From an uncultured Corynebacterium sp. (lineage in GTDB: Bacteria; Actinomycetota; Actinomycetes; Mycobacteriales; Mycobacteriaceae): a stretch of DNA of 22,376 bases. Positions 15,112 through 22,376 of this stretch are shown one piece after another (position 1 is the first letter of the stretch; the number at the start of each line of letters is the position of its first letter). A program made the position numbers and the translations under genes. Location: assembly GCA_943914465.1 (NCBI GenBank), contig CALUCD010000016.1:1-22376 (forward strand). Direction: 5' to 3'. The notes beneath the pieces were generated by a model. It was not told the DNA's origin. It searched no databases and saw only the letters and a program-made list of their open reading frames with translations.

Positions 15112-16764
15112 TTACATCCGCTCCGGCGCTGAAACACCAATGAGCGCCAACGCGTTGGCAACCACCTGCCGCGTCGCCTGTGCAAGCGCGAGACGGGCGG
15201 AATGTATGGGTTGGGACTGCTCACCAGCTTTGGGCAATATCTGACACGAATCATAAAACTTATGAAAAGAGCTGGCAAGTTCCTCGGTGTAGCGCGCCAC
15301 TCGGTGAGGCTCCCGCAGCTGCGCGGCCGCTTTCACCACCGCCGGATACTCCCCCAACGTGCGGATCAGGTCCCCCTCCTTCGCGTGGGTAAGCATAGCG
15401 AAATCCGCATTATTTACATCAATCCCCAGCTCACGTGCTTTTCTGTCGATCGAGCACAACCGCGCGTGACCGTACTGGACGTAATACACCGGGTTATCCG
15501 CCGACTGTTTCGTCCACAAATCAAGATCAATATCAAGCGTGGAATCAACAGAGGAACGCACCAGGGCGTAGCGGGCACCGTCCACACCAATCGCATCCAC
15601 CAGGTCATCAAGGGTGATCACCGTACCGGCGCGTTTGGACATTCGTACCGCCTGACCATCGCGCACCAAATTCACCATCTGGCCGATGAGCACCTCAACT
15701 GAATCAGCGTTATACCCCAACGCTTGCGCCGCAGCACGCAACCTCGCGATGTAGCCGTGGTGATCGGCACCGAGCATGTAGATCGCGCGGGTGTGGCCAC
15801 GGTCGAACTTGTCTGCCACATATGCAATATCGCCCGCAATGTAGGCAGCTTCACCATCTGATTTGATGACTACCCTGTCCTTGTCATCGCCAAAGTCAGT
15901 TGAGCGCAACCACCATGCACCATCAGACTCGTACAGGTTGCCATTGTCTTTCAGCGTCGCAATTGCTCGGTCCACCGCGCCGGATGCAAACAACGAGTTT
16001 TCGTGGAAGAAGACGTCAAAGTCCACACCGAAGTCGTGCAGCGAGTGCTTGATGTGGTCAAACATCATCTCGACGCCCTCGCGACGGAAAACCTCCTGGA
16101 CGTCCGCCCCACTGCCGTTTAACGCGTCGGGGTGGGTGCTGACGACAGTGGCGGCAATCTCGCGGATGTAGTCCCCGCCATAGCCGTCTTCTGGTGTCGG
16201 CTCGCCCTTTGCGGCGGCCACAAGCGAGCGCGCAAACCGGTCGATTTGGCCACCGTGGTCATTGAAGTAATACTCCCGGGTCACCTGGGCACCAGAGGCC
16301 TCGAGCACGCGCCCAAGTGAATCCCCAACCGCTGCCCACCTTGTACCGCCGAGGTGAATCGGGCCAGTTGGGTTGGCAGAGACGAACTCGAGGTTGATCT
16401 TCTCCCCGGCATACAGATCAGAATGGCCGAATGTGTCTGCTGCCTCGAGAATGTCAGCCACCAGCTGACCCTGTGCTGCGCTTGCGAGACGGAGGTTGAT
16501 AAACCCGGGTCCTGCCACTTCAGCAGTATCAATCGCCGAGTGCTCCGCCAACACCGCGGCGAGGGCCTCCCCGAGCTCGCGCGGGTTCATGCCCACCTTC
16601 TTGGCCACCTGCAGCACGATATTCGTGGCGTAATCGCCGTGGTCAGGGTTGCGGGGACGTTCAACGGTGACCACCTCAGGCACCGCAGACGTGTCTAAAT
16701 CCCGCCCGCGTAGGACGTCAATAGTGATATGCCTTACTGTTGATGCAAGGTCTGCTGGGGTCAT
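15112..16764 (-). CDS. argS: Arginyl-tRNA synthetase
   Basis: ArgS charges tRNA-Arg with arginine. It is a class I synthetase of 550 residues, the same length as the C. glutamicum enzyme as I recall it. An N-terminal tRNA-binding domain is followed by the HIGH-type motif in ANPTGPIHLGG (HLGG at about 137-140), the KMSK-type motif MSKR (375-378), and a C-terminal anticodon-binding domain ending in ALALIGVSAPERM. I chose ATG at 16764 (MTPADLAS), the family start; a GTG 11 codons upstream is also in frame. The ribosome site is weak. It heads the argS-lysA unit and is divergent from the lactate operon. A tRNA-Arg gene lies near the right edge but is not linked. Confidence 0.97.
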   Translation of the reverse strand: MTPADLASTVRHITIDVLRGRDLDTSAVPEVVTVERPRNPDHGDYATNIVLQVAKKVGMNPRELGEALAAVLAEHSAIDTAEVAGPGFINLRLASAAQGQLVADILEAADTFGHSDLYAGEKINLEFVSANPTGPIHLGGTRWAAVGDSLGRVLEASGAQVTREYYFNDHGGQIDRFARSLVAAAKGEPTPEDGYGGDYIREIAATVVSTHPDALNGSGADVQEVFRREGVEMMFDHIKHSLHDFGVDFDVFFHENSLFASGAVDRAIATLKDNGNLYESDGAWWLRSTDFGDDKDRVVIKSDGEAAYIAGDIAYVADKFDRGHTRAIYMLGADHHGYIARLRAAAQALGYNADSVEVLIGQMVNLVRDGQAVRMSKRAGTVITLDDLVDAIGVDGARYALVRSSVDSTLDIDLDLWTKQSADNPVYYVQYGHARLCSIDRKARELGIDVNNADFAMLTHAKEGDLIRTLGEYPAVVKAAAQLREPHRVARYTEELASSFHKFYDSCQILPKAGEQSQPIHSARLALAQATRQVVANALALIGVSAPERM

Positions 16765-16912
16765 GGCCCGCAAGTCTAATTCACCACCCCGGTGCACCTC
16801 AGTATGCCCCCGGTCGCCCCAATCTCGCCCGCGTTTGGTCTTCAGTAGCTATTTGGGTTGCTGTGTGCAAAATCCTCTGCTGAAACTGCTCAAACGCAAA
16901 CGATAAAGGTGC

Positions 16913-16918
16913 CATAAT
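16913..16918 (+). promoter_or_regulatory. Candidate -10 box of the lactate operon
   Basis: CATAAT lies about 75 bp before the permease ATG and differs from TATAAT at one base; a TG precedes it by two bases. The -35 zone (about 16890-16895) is weak. In the same 230-bp divergent region, TTGC and GCAA flank TGTGT near 16858-16871, a possible short operator. I did not recognise a convincing LldR-type site. Confidence 0.35.
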
Positions 16919-16994
16919 TCCGTCAGGTCGCCCACCGAAACTTTTCACCGGGCTTCAAACCTGCATAACCGTCTGCCCCACAAGGAGCATGCCC

Positions 16995-18674
16995 ATGAAC
17001 CAATTCCAGGTGTTCACCGACGCTGTTGGCGGCAGCGTCGGGCTTTCTGCACTGGTATCCACACTGCCACTGCTGACCTTCTTCGCCATGCTGCTTGGGT
17101 TCAAAGCCCGGGCACATACCTCCGGCCTTGTCGCACTCATCGTGGCGATTCTGGTCGCAATCATCGGCTTCAACATGCCGGCTGGCATGGCAATCTCGTC
17201 TGCCTTCCGCGGTGCGTTGTTTGGCCTCTTCCCCATCGTGTGGACCATTCTCACCGCGATTTGGTTCTACCAAATCACCGTCGCATCCGGTCGCTTCGAA
17301 GATCTTCGTCTGGTCTTTGACAAGATGGGCAACGGTGATGTGCGCATTCAGGCGATGCTCATCGCGTTTTGTTTCGGTGGTCTTTTGGAAGCACTTGCGG
17401 GCTTCGGCGCGCCGGTTGCGATCACTGCCACGATGATTCTCGCGCTGGGCATCAAGCCTCTGCGCGCCGCGTCGATCGTGCTGATTGCTAACACCGCTCC
17501 TGTCGCCTTCGGTGCGGTGGCGATTCCGATCACCACCGCCGGTGAGGTCGGCGGACGCAGCCTAGAGCAGACTGAGAACATCGCCGCGATCGTCGGCCAC
17601 CAGACCCCGTTCTTGGCGTTCTTCGTGCCGTTCATCATCGCTTTTCTTGTGGACGGCTGGCGTGGCGTGCGCGAGACCGCCCCAGCAGCCTTCGTGATCG
17701 GCCTGACCTTCGGTATCGCCCAGTGGTGGACCTCCAACCACTTCGCATACCAGCTCACTGACGTGATCGCCTGCATCGTCGCGCTCGGCGCGGCATTTAT
17801 CCTGCTGCGGTTCTGGACTCCAAAGGGTGTGCCAGAGATGCGCGAACGCCTTGGCCTTGAAGTCGACGGCCACACCACGAGCGATATTCATCTGCCCGGT
17901 AACCGGGTCTGGATGGCCCTGATGCCCTACGCCGTTGTTGTCATTGTCTTCGGTCTTGCGAACCTTGGCACCACGATCCCGACCTGGTTGAAATCCTTCA
18001 AGGTCAACTTCGCCTGGCCGGGTATTGATGGCCGTTTGCTCAACGCTGCTGGCGGCGAAGTCAACACTGACTACTCGTTTGCGTACATCAACAACCCGGG
18101 CACCCTGCTGGTGATCTCCGGGCTGATCGTTGCCATTGCGTACATGATCTTCAACGAAAACGGGCGCTACGCCCTGACCTGGGGTGAAGTGGGCAAGGAG
18201 TTCACCGACACCATCTACCGCATGCGTTGGTCTGCGGCGACGATCATGCTCGTGCTCGCACTTGCGTACGTGATGAACTACTCCGGCCAGACCGTGACCA
18301 TTGGTGAGTTCTTCGCCAACCTCGGCCCTGCATTCGCGTTCCTCGCGCCGCTGCTCGGTTGGGTCGGTGTCGCCGTCACCGGTTCGGACACTTCCGCCAA
18401 CGCTCTGTTTGCCAACCTGCAGGTCACTGCTGCCGACCGCCTTGGGCTCAACCCGGATCTCATGCTTGCCGCGAACACCACCGGTGGTGTTGTGGGCAAG
18501 ATGATTTCCCCGCAATCCCTGGCTATTGCCGCAACCGCGGTGGATATGGAGGGCAAGGAGTCCGAGATCTTCAAGAAGGTTGTCGGCTGGTCCTTCGGCT
18601 TCCTGATCGCAGTCTGCTTGCTTGTCTTTTTGCAGACGAACGTCCTCAGCGGTCTCGCGCCGGTTGTCCCGTAG
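16995..18674 (+). CDS. lldP: Lactate permease, LctP family
   Basis: This 559-residue membrane protein has about 13 hydrophobic helices and imports L-lactate, probably with a proton. It belongs to the LctP/LldP family: the N-terminus FTDAVGGSVGLSALVSTLPLL, the segment GFGAPVAITATMI, VAVTGSDTSANALFANLQ and NTTGGVVGKMISPQSLAIA are characteristic. I chose ATG at 16995 because AAGGAG (16982-16987) is 7 bp upstream; the ATG at 16989 is only 1 bp away from it. It is the first gene of a four-gene plus-strand operon with lutABC, which explains its job. No regulator gene accompanies it. Confidence 0.94.
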   Translation: MNQFQVFTDAVGGSVGLSALVSTLPLLTFFAMLLGFKARAHTSGLVALIVAILVAIIGFNMPAGMAISSAFRGALFGLFPIVWTILTAIWFYQITVASGRFEDLRLVFDKMGNGDVRIQAMLIAFCFGGLLEALAGFGAPVAITATMILALGIKPLRAASIVLIANTAPVAFGAVAIPITTAGEVGGRSLEQTENIAAIVGHQTPFLAFFVPFIIAFLVDGWRGVRETAPAAFVIGLTFGIAQWWTSNHFAYQLTDVIACIVALGAAFILLRFWTPKGVPEMRERLGLEVDGHTTSDIHLPGNRVWMALMPYAVVVIVFGLANLGTTIPTWLKSFKVNFAWPGIDGRLLNAAGGEVNTDYSFAYINNPGTLLVISGLIVAIAYMIFNENGRYALTWGEVGKEFTDTIYRMRWSAATIMLVLALAYVMNYSGQTVTIGEFFANLGPAFAFLAPLLGWVGVAVTGSDTSANALFANLQVTAADRLGLNPDLMLAANTTGGVVGKMISPQSLAIAATAVDMEGKESEIFKKVVGWSFGFLIAVCLLVFLQTNVLSGLAPVVP

Positions 18675-18749
18675 ACGTAGAGTCATAGCCATGGCTTGAA
18701 CAAGCTGTTTCTACCGCCACCTACCAAAAGGAACCTAAGGAGTCCGAAA

Positions 18750-19535
18750 TTGCGGGTAGCACTGTTTTCTACTTGTATCGGCGACGCCCTCTTCCCTGAC
18801 GCGCACAAAGCCTCTGCGGTTGTGCTCGCACGTTTGGGTTACGAGGTTGTGTTTCCGGAGACGCAGACCTGCTGCGGTCAAATGCACGTCAACACCGGGT
18901 ACCAAGAGCAGGCGGTGCCGATCATCGAGACGTATGTGGATGCCTTCTCTGACCCGTCGATTGACTACGTGGTCGTTCCCTCAGGCTCGTGCACCGGCGC
19001 GGTGCGCGAGCAGCACGTGCGCATTGCCGAACGGTACGGGAGCAAGGCGCTTGCAGACGGCGCGGAGCAGACCGCCAACAAGACTTACGACTTGTCTGAG
19101 TTCATCGTTGACGTGGCTGGCACGACTGACGTGGGCGCGTTTTTCCCGCACCGCGTCACCTACCACTCCTCGTGCCACTCCCGTCGCTTCATCAAGGTCG
19201 GTGAACGGCCGAAGGAGCTGCTGCGCAACGTTGAGGGCCTCGAGCTCGTGGACCTGCCCAATGAGGAGGAATGCTGTGGCTTCGGCGGCACCTTCGCAGT
19301 GAAGATGCCGGAGGTCTCCGCCGCCATGGTCTCTGACAAGGCCATGCACATCAAGGAAACGAAGGCTGAATACGTCACTGCCGGCGACTCGTCTTGCCTG
19401 ATGAACATCGCCGGCGCGATGAGCCGCCAGCACAACGGCATCCGTGCGCTGCACATGGCCGAGATTCTCGCCTCCACCAAGGAGCACCCGTTGACACCGA
19501 TGTCCGCCGCTTACTCGAAGGAGAAGATGCTGTGA
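18750..19535 (+). CDS. lutA: Lactate utilisation protein LutA (CCG-domain Fe-S protein)
   Basis: LutA is a subunit of the LutABC complex that oxidises L-lactate to pyruvate. Its 261 residues contain two cysteine-rich CCG modules, CCGQMH at 41-46 and ECCGFGG at 174-180, each with further conserved cysteines (PSGSC; SSCHS), which bind iron-sulfur clusters. No ATG is suitable: the start is TTG at 18750, giving MRVALFSTCIGD, the typical LutA opening, with AAGGAG (18737-18742) 7 bp upstream. A TTG 18 codons earlier has no ribosome site. It follows the permease by 75 bp and overlaps lutB by 4 bp. The complex is related to the glycolate-oxidase and heterodisulfide-reductase type of Fe-S subunits. 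Confidence 0.94.
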   Translation: MRVALFSTCIGDALFPDAHKASAVVLARLGYEVVFPETQTCCGQMHVNTGYQEQAVPIIETYVDAFSDPSIDYVVVPSGSCTGAVREQHVRIAERYGSKALADGAEQTANKTYDLSEFIVDVAGTTDVGAFFPHRVTYHSSCHSRRFIKVGERPKELLRNVEGLELVDLPNEEECCGFGGTFAVKMPEVSAAMVSDKAMHIKETKAEYVTAGDSSCLMNIAGAMSRQHNGIRALHMAEILASTKEHPLTPMSAAYSKEKML

Positions 19536-21088
19536 AGGTCGCATTGGGGCAACCCATCATGCCGCCGCACGCGCAAGGCCCCAACCACCTGCGTGGCAAG
19601 GAGAAGTTCCAAAAAGCCGCGCACCACGAGTTGGACAACGTCACCAAACGTCGCAACCTGAACTACGCCACCACCACCATTCGCGTGAAGCGACAAGGTG
19701 TGGTCGACGAGTGCGATGACTGGCAGGACCTGCGCACCGCTGGCTCGACGATCAAGCAAGATGTTGGGGCACGGTTGCCGGAGCTGCTCGAGCAGTTCGA
19801 GGCCAATGTCACCGCCCGCGGCGGGCATGTGCACTGGGCACGCGACTCGAAAGAGGCTAACGAGATCATCGCCCGGTTGATTGAGGAAACCGGCGAGAAG
19901 AACGTGGTCAAGATCAAGTCCATGGCCACGCAAGAGATCGCGCTGAACGAAGAGCTGGAAAAGCGCGGCATCTTCGCGCAGGAAACCGACCTTGCTGAGC
20001 TCATTGTTCAGCTTGGAGACGACTTCCCGTCTCACATCCTCGTTCCCGCCATCCACCGCAACCGCGCGGAGATTCGGGACATCTTCGTGGATAAGATGCC
20101 GAACACCGATGACACGCTGACCGCGAACCCGCCGGAGCTCGCAGAGGCTGCCCGCGAGTACCTTCGTGAGCAGTTCATGAAGGCCAAGGTAGCCATCTCT
20201 GGCGTGAACTTCGGCATCGCTGAAACCGGCACCGTATCCATTGTCGAATCTGAGGGCAACGGGCGTATGTGTCTGACCCTGCCGGAGACGCTCATCTCGG
20301 TCATGGGCATTGAAAAGCTCCTGCCGAGCTACGAGGACCTCGGCGTGTTCTTGCAGCTGCTGCCCCGTTCCTCTACCGGCGAGCGCATGAACCCGTACAC
20401 CTCCCTTTGGACTGGTGTGACTGAGGGTGACGGCCCGCAGAATTTCCACATTGTGCTGCTGGACAACGGCCGGACGGCCGCGATGTCGAACGAGATCGGC
20501 CGCGAGGCGCTCAAGTGCATTCGTTGCTCTGCCTGCCTGAACGTGTGCCCGGTCTACGAGCGCGCCGGTGGGCATTCCTACGGATCGACCTACCCTGGTC
20601 CGATCGGTGCGATTCTCACACCGCAGCTCACCGGCATTGATTCCTCTGATGATCCGAACGGTTCTTTGCCATTTGCATCGTCCTTGTGCGGGCGTTGTGA
20701 TGAGGTGTGCCCGGTGCGCATCCCCATCACCGATATCCTGTTGGAGCTGCGCCACCAAAAGGTCAAGAACGAGACCCCGTTCTTCGAATCCAAGGGCTTC
20801 GGCATGATCAGCACGATCTGGGGCAACCCGAAGCTGTGGAACCGTGCAGTACGCATGGTTGCTGCAGGCCGGGTGCTCGGCGGGTTGAGCGGTGAGATCA
20901 GCACGATGCCCCCGCCAGTCTCCGGCTGGACCGAGTACCGCGATGTGGCAGTGCCCCCGAAGAAGTCCTTCCGTCAGTGGTGGGATTCGAAAGAGGCGCA
21001 GCAGCTGCTTGAAAGTGAGCGGGCCCGCGGAATTCCCAGCAGAGATGTGCAGGTGAACTCCGATCACGTGACCGAGGAGGAGAACTAG
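19532..21088 (+). CDS. lutB: Lactate utilisation protein LutB (Fe-S, LUD domain)
   Basis: LutB is the large Fe-S subunit of the L-lactate oxidising complex. Its 518 residues hold an N-terminal LUD domain (about 60-300, with GVNFGIAETGTVSIVESEGNGR) and a ferredoxin-like part with two 4Fe-4S motifs: CIRCSACLNVCP (cysteines 329, 332, 335, 339) and CGRCDEVCP (386, 389, 393). The start is GTG at 19532, overlapping the lutA stop as GTGA, with AAGGAG 8 bp upstream; this implies coupled translation. The frame is open upstream inside lutA but that part is not family-like. lutC follows after 3 bp. Confidence 0.95.
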   Translation: MKVALGQPIMPPHAQGPNHLRGKEKFQKAAHHELDNVTKRRNLNYATTTIRVKRQGVVDECDDWQDLRTAGSTIKQDVGARLPELLEQFEANVTARGGHVHWARDSKEANEIIARLIEETGEKNVVKIKSMATQEIALNEELEKRGIFAQETDLAELIVQLGDDFPSHILVPAIHRNRAEIRDIFVDKMPNTDDTLTANPPELAEAAREYLREQFMKAKVAISGVNFGIAETGTVSIVESEGNGRMCLTLPETLISVMGIEKLLPSYEDLGVFLQLLPRSSTGERMNPYTSLWTGVTEGDGPQNFHIVLLDNGRTAAMSNEIGREALKCIRCSACLNVCPVYERAGGHSYGSTYPGPIGAILTPQLTGIDSSDDPNGSLPFASSLCGRCDEVCPVRIPITDILLELRHQKVKNETPFFESKGFGMISTIWGNPKLWNRAVRMVAAGRVLGGLSGEISTMPPPVSGWTEYRDVAVPPKKSFRQWWDSKEAQQLLESERARGIPSRDVQVNSDHVTEEEN

Positions 21089-21091
21089 GCT

Positions 21092-21793
21092 ATGAGCACC
21101 AAAGTGACCTTTGGTAACGAACGCCCAGCCGGTTTGGGTGCCTTCGGTGATGATGTGGACCGCAACGCCGATGCGAAGCAGGAGATGCTCACCCGCATCC
21201 GCAACGCCCAGCAGCTTTCGAACGCGCCGAAGCGCGTTGAGGCAATCCGGGAGTACCGCACCCAGTCCGATCACAGCGTTGAGGAGCTGCGCGAGCTGCT
21301 CATCGACCGGTTGGTGGACTACAAAGCAACCGTTGTGGAAACGAGCGAGGCAACACTTGGCGAGGATATTGCGAAGATCCTCGCCGAGCGCGGCGCCACG
21401 GACATCGTGTACGCACCGGGGCTTGACGCATCGTTGTTTGACGCGTTTCAGGGCTCCTCGCGTGCGGACGACCCGTCGCTCGACCCGCGCGATCTCGGCG
21501 ACATTGGGGCTGCGGTGACGGAGTCGAAGGTGACGTCCGCGCAGACCGGCACCATCGTGTTGGAAGCTGGTGACGTGTGTGGCCGCCGCGCCCTGTCGCT
21601 CGTGCCCGACCGCCATGTGGTCATCGTGCGCCCGGAGACCGTGGTGTATGGGGTGCCCGAGCTCATCTCCCGCCTCGACCCGGAGAAGCCGACCACGATG
21701 ATCTCTGGTGGCTCCGCAACCTCCGACATCGAGCTCGTGCGTGTTGAGGGTGTGCACGGGCCGCGCGATCTGATCGTGATGGTGGTGCACTAA
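21092..21793 (+). CDS. lutC: Lactate utilisation protein LutC (LUD domain)
   Basis: LutC is the third subunit of the L-lactate to pyruvate complex. Its 233 residues form one LUD domain; AAVTESKVTSAQTGTIVLE and RALSLVPDRHVVIV are the typical stretch, and SGGSATSDIELVRVEGVHGP near the C-terminus is also conserved. The N-terminal 40 residues are charged and contain the KQEMLTRIRNA helix usual for the family. There are no cysteine clusters. The ATG at 21092 has GGAGGAGAA upstream, within the end of lutB, 3 bp after whose stop it begins. Two hairpins follow, the second a likely terminator for the operon. Confidence 0.94.
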   Translation: MSTKVTFGNERPAGLGAFGDDVDRNADAKQEMLTRIRNAQQLSNAPKRVEAIREYRTQSDHSVEELRELLIDRLVDYKATVVETSEATLGEDIAKILAERGATDIVYAPGLDASLFDAFQGSSRADDPSLDPRDLGDIGAAVTESKVTSAQTGTIVLEAGDVCGRRALSLVPDRHVVIVRPETVVYGVPELISRLDPEKPTTMISGGSATSDIELVRVEGVHGPRDLIVMVVH

Positions 21794-21802
21794 CGCACGT
21801 GA

Positions 21803-21817
21803 GGCGGGGTGCCCGCC
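21803..21817 (+). other. Short GC hairpin after lutC
   Basis: GGCGGG (21803-21808) pairs perfectly with CCCGCC (21812-21817) around GTG, starting 9 bp after the lutC stop. There is no U tract; it may protect the 3' end of the transcript. Confidence 0.4.
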
Positions 21818-21840
21818 GGGTGCCATCGCGCATTCAAACA

Positions 21841-21883
21841 CGAAACGGCCGATCCTCCTTAAAAAGGGGGACCGGCCGTTTCG
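21841..21883 (+). terminator. Strong hairpin, probable lut operon terminator
   Basis: Two 20-base arms (21841-21860 and 21864-21883) pair with one mismatch and one G-U, around a 3-base loop; the outer 11 pairs are perfect. The arms carry AAA and TTT near their ends. The bases after the stem (CTGTCATATTTCCC) are only moderately T-rich, so termination may be less than complete, but the stem is by far the strongest in the window and lies 47 bp after lutC. Confidence 0.75.
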
Positions 21884-22216
21884 CTGTCATATTTCCCGTG
21901 CCACGCTTTGAATCGCGCGCACTAGTGAGTATCCACGATAAAGGCTGGCGTGTAGTGATTTACAGCTGTGTGTTATTAACCCATTCCATCACAATCAGCT
22001 GAAAACGTAGGGCGTGTTGCATAGGAGGAGGTAAGCGCGTCGAGCCCCAGCCGCCCGCCGCCTCTCCCCCACCCACTCCGCATACCAACCGCGAACCCCG
22101 ACATAGGCATGCGACATAACCACGCCCGCCACAGCATCTAGGTGCGTGATTACGGGCCAACCCACCCCGGGTGCTACTGTATCCAGCGTTGCCGCGTACA
22201 CATCGCGGTGAAGACT
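21884..22216. other. Non-coding region between lutC terminator and tRNA-Arg
   Basis: No gene is supported in these 333 bases. A minus-strand open frame crosses part of it and the tRNA, but its sequence is antisense to the tRNA and without family marks. A GGAGGAGG near 22022 looks like a ribosome site but is not followed by an open frame. A candidate -10 box for the tRNA lies at 22175-22180. Confidence 0.5.
22175..22180 (+). promoter_or_regulatory. Candidate -10 box for tRNA-Arg
   Basis: TACTGT is preceded by TG at extended -10 distance and lies about 37 bp before the mature tRNA. No good -35 box is seen 17 bp upstream. Confidence 0.35.
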
Positions 22217-22290
22217 GTCTCCGTAGCTCAGTGGATGAGAGCATTGGTTTCCGGTACCAAAGGTCGCAGGTTCGAATCCTGTCGGGGACA
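22217..22290 (+). tRNA. tRNA-Arg (anticodon CCG, reads CGG)
   Basis: A complete 74-base cloverleaf: acceptor arms GTCTCCG and CGGGGAC with discriminator A; D stem GCTC/GAGC; anticodon stem TTGGT/ACCAA with loop TTCCGGT, giving anticodon CCG at 22251-22253; T arm GCAGG-TTCGAAT-CCTGT. The 3' CCA is not encoded, so it is added by nucleotidyltransferase. All stems pair, with one G-T in the acceptor and one in the T stem. tRNA genes often serve as integration sites, but no integrase is seen in the remaining 86 bases. Confidence 0.95.
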
Positions 22291-22306
22291 CAAATGTCAT
22301 CGGGGG

Positions 22307-22339
22307 TTTCACGAAACTGTCCCAATCTTTTCACGAAAC
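22307..22339. repeat. Pair of 11-bp direct repeats after tRNA-Arg
   Basis: TTTCACGAAAC occurs at 22307-22317 and again at 22329-22339, 22 bp apart, about two helical turns. Each copy is itself close to a palindrome (TTTC and GAAA arms). The outer flanks GGGGGTTTC and GAAACCTCC also pair with one mismatch, so the pair could fold as one larger hairpin. Function unknown. Confidence 0.6.
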
Positions 22340-22346
22340 CTCCTGC

Positions 22347-22366
22347 CGGCCGAAGGAAAACGGCCG
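22347..22366. other. Small hairpin at the right edge
   Basis: CGGCCG at 22347-22352 and 22361-22366 can pair around an 8-base A-rich loop. No U tract follows, and the window ends 10 bases later, so a terminator cannot be confirmed. Confidence 0.3.
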
Positions 22367-22376
22367 CGAACACAAA

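Noticed and set aside
17562..18692. A 376-codon minus-strand open frame opposite the permease gene
   Set aside because: The permease is clearly real by family motifs and membrane pattern; the antisense product is charged and His-rich with no family features.
19511..21841. A 776-codon minus-strand open frame opposite lutB and lutC
   Set aside because: Long antisense frames are common in GC-rich coding DNA. lutB and lutC have clear Fe-S and LUD motifs, whereas the antisense product has no recognisable domain.
21960..22373. Minus-strand open frames of 137 and 105 codons across tRNA-Arg, containing GFEPATF-like sequence
   Set aside because: Such peptides are the known artefact of translating the antisense of a tRNA T arm; they are not genes.
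22217..22376. Possible phage or island attachment site at the tRNA-Arg 3' end
   Set aside because: No integrase gene and no repeat of the tRNA 3' end is visible within the window; the 11-bp repeats do not match the tRNA sequence.
1..22376. CRISPR arrays, insertion sequences, toxin-antitoxin or defence genes
   Set aside because: No regularly spaced repeats, transposase motifs or small paired genes were seen; nearly all the window is accounted for by recognised metabolic and information-processing genes.

Overview
The window reads as chromosomal DNA of a Corynebacterium-type actinobacterium. The evidence is gene order and protein content. The minus strand carries argS, lysA, hom, thrB, rho, prfA, prmC, sua5, wecA, atpI and atpBEFHA in the order known from Corynebacterium and Mycobacterium. 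Rho has the long Asn/Arg/Asp/Gly-rich insertion typical of Actinobacteria. ThrB, Hom, LysA and ArgS follow the C. glutamicum protein sequences as I remember them almost from end to end. Base composition looks moderately GC-rich. No database search was possible, so I do not name a species.

Layout, left to right. Positions 1-3543 (minus strand) hold the F1Fo ATP synthase genes in transcription order atpI, atpB, atpE, atpF, atpH and the first 11 codons of atpA. A 367-bp gap between atpI and atpB probably holds a promoter. Positions 3586-9143 (minus) hold a tightly packed run: rho, prfA (RF1), prmC (RF1/RF2 glutamine methyltransferase), a Sua5/TsaC threonylcarbamoyl-AMP synthase and a WecA-type sugar-phosphate transferase. 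Several members overlap by a few bases or abut. Positions 9144-9523 are a non-coding divergent region. It holds a probable rho promoter with a leader of about 300 nt, and a short inverted repeat in front of a plus-strand acyl-CoA ligase gene (9524-11299). That ligase converges on thrB, and the two stop codons overlap within a TTAA. Positions 11296-16764 (minus) hold argS, lysA, hom and thrB: arginyl-tRNA synthesis plus the aspartate-family branches to lysine and homoserine phosphate.

Positions 16995-21793 (plus) hold a self-contained lactate-use operon: an LctP-type lactate permease followed by lutA, lutB and lutC, the iron-sulfur L-lactate oxidising complex. It probably ends at a strong hairpin at 21841-21883. 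The right edge contains a tRNA-Arg(CCG) gene, with a pair of 11-bp direct repeats 22 bp apart just after it.

Most of the window is ordinary, conserved housekeeping DNA, and I see no convincing new multi-gene system. The points worth a second look are the lone acyl-CoA ligase between thrB and rho, the structured rho and atpB leaders, start codons set by Shine-Dalgarno spacing at several genes (GTG or TTG in lysA, lutA, lutB and prmC), and the spaced repeats beside the tRNA.
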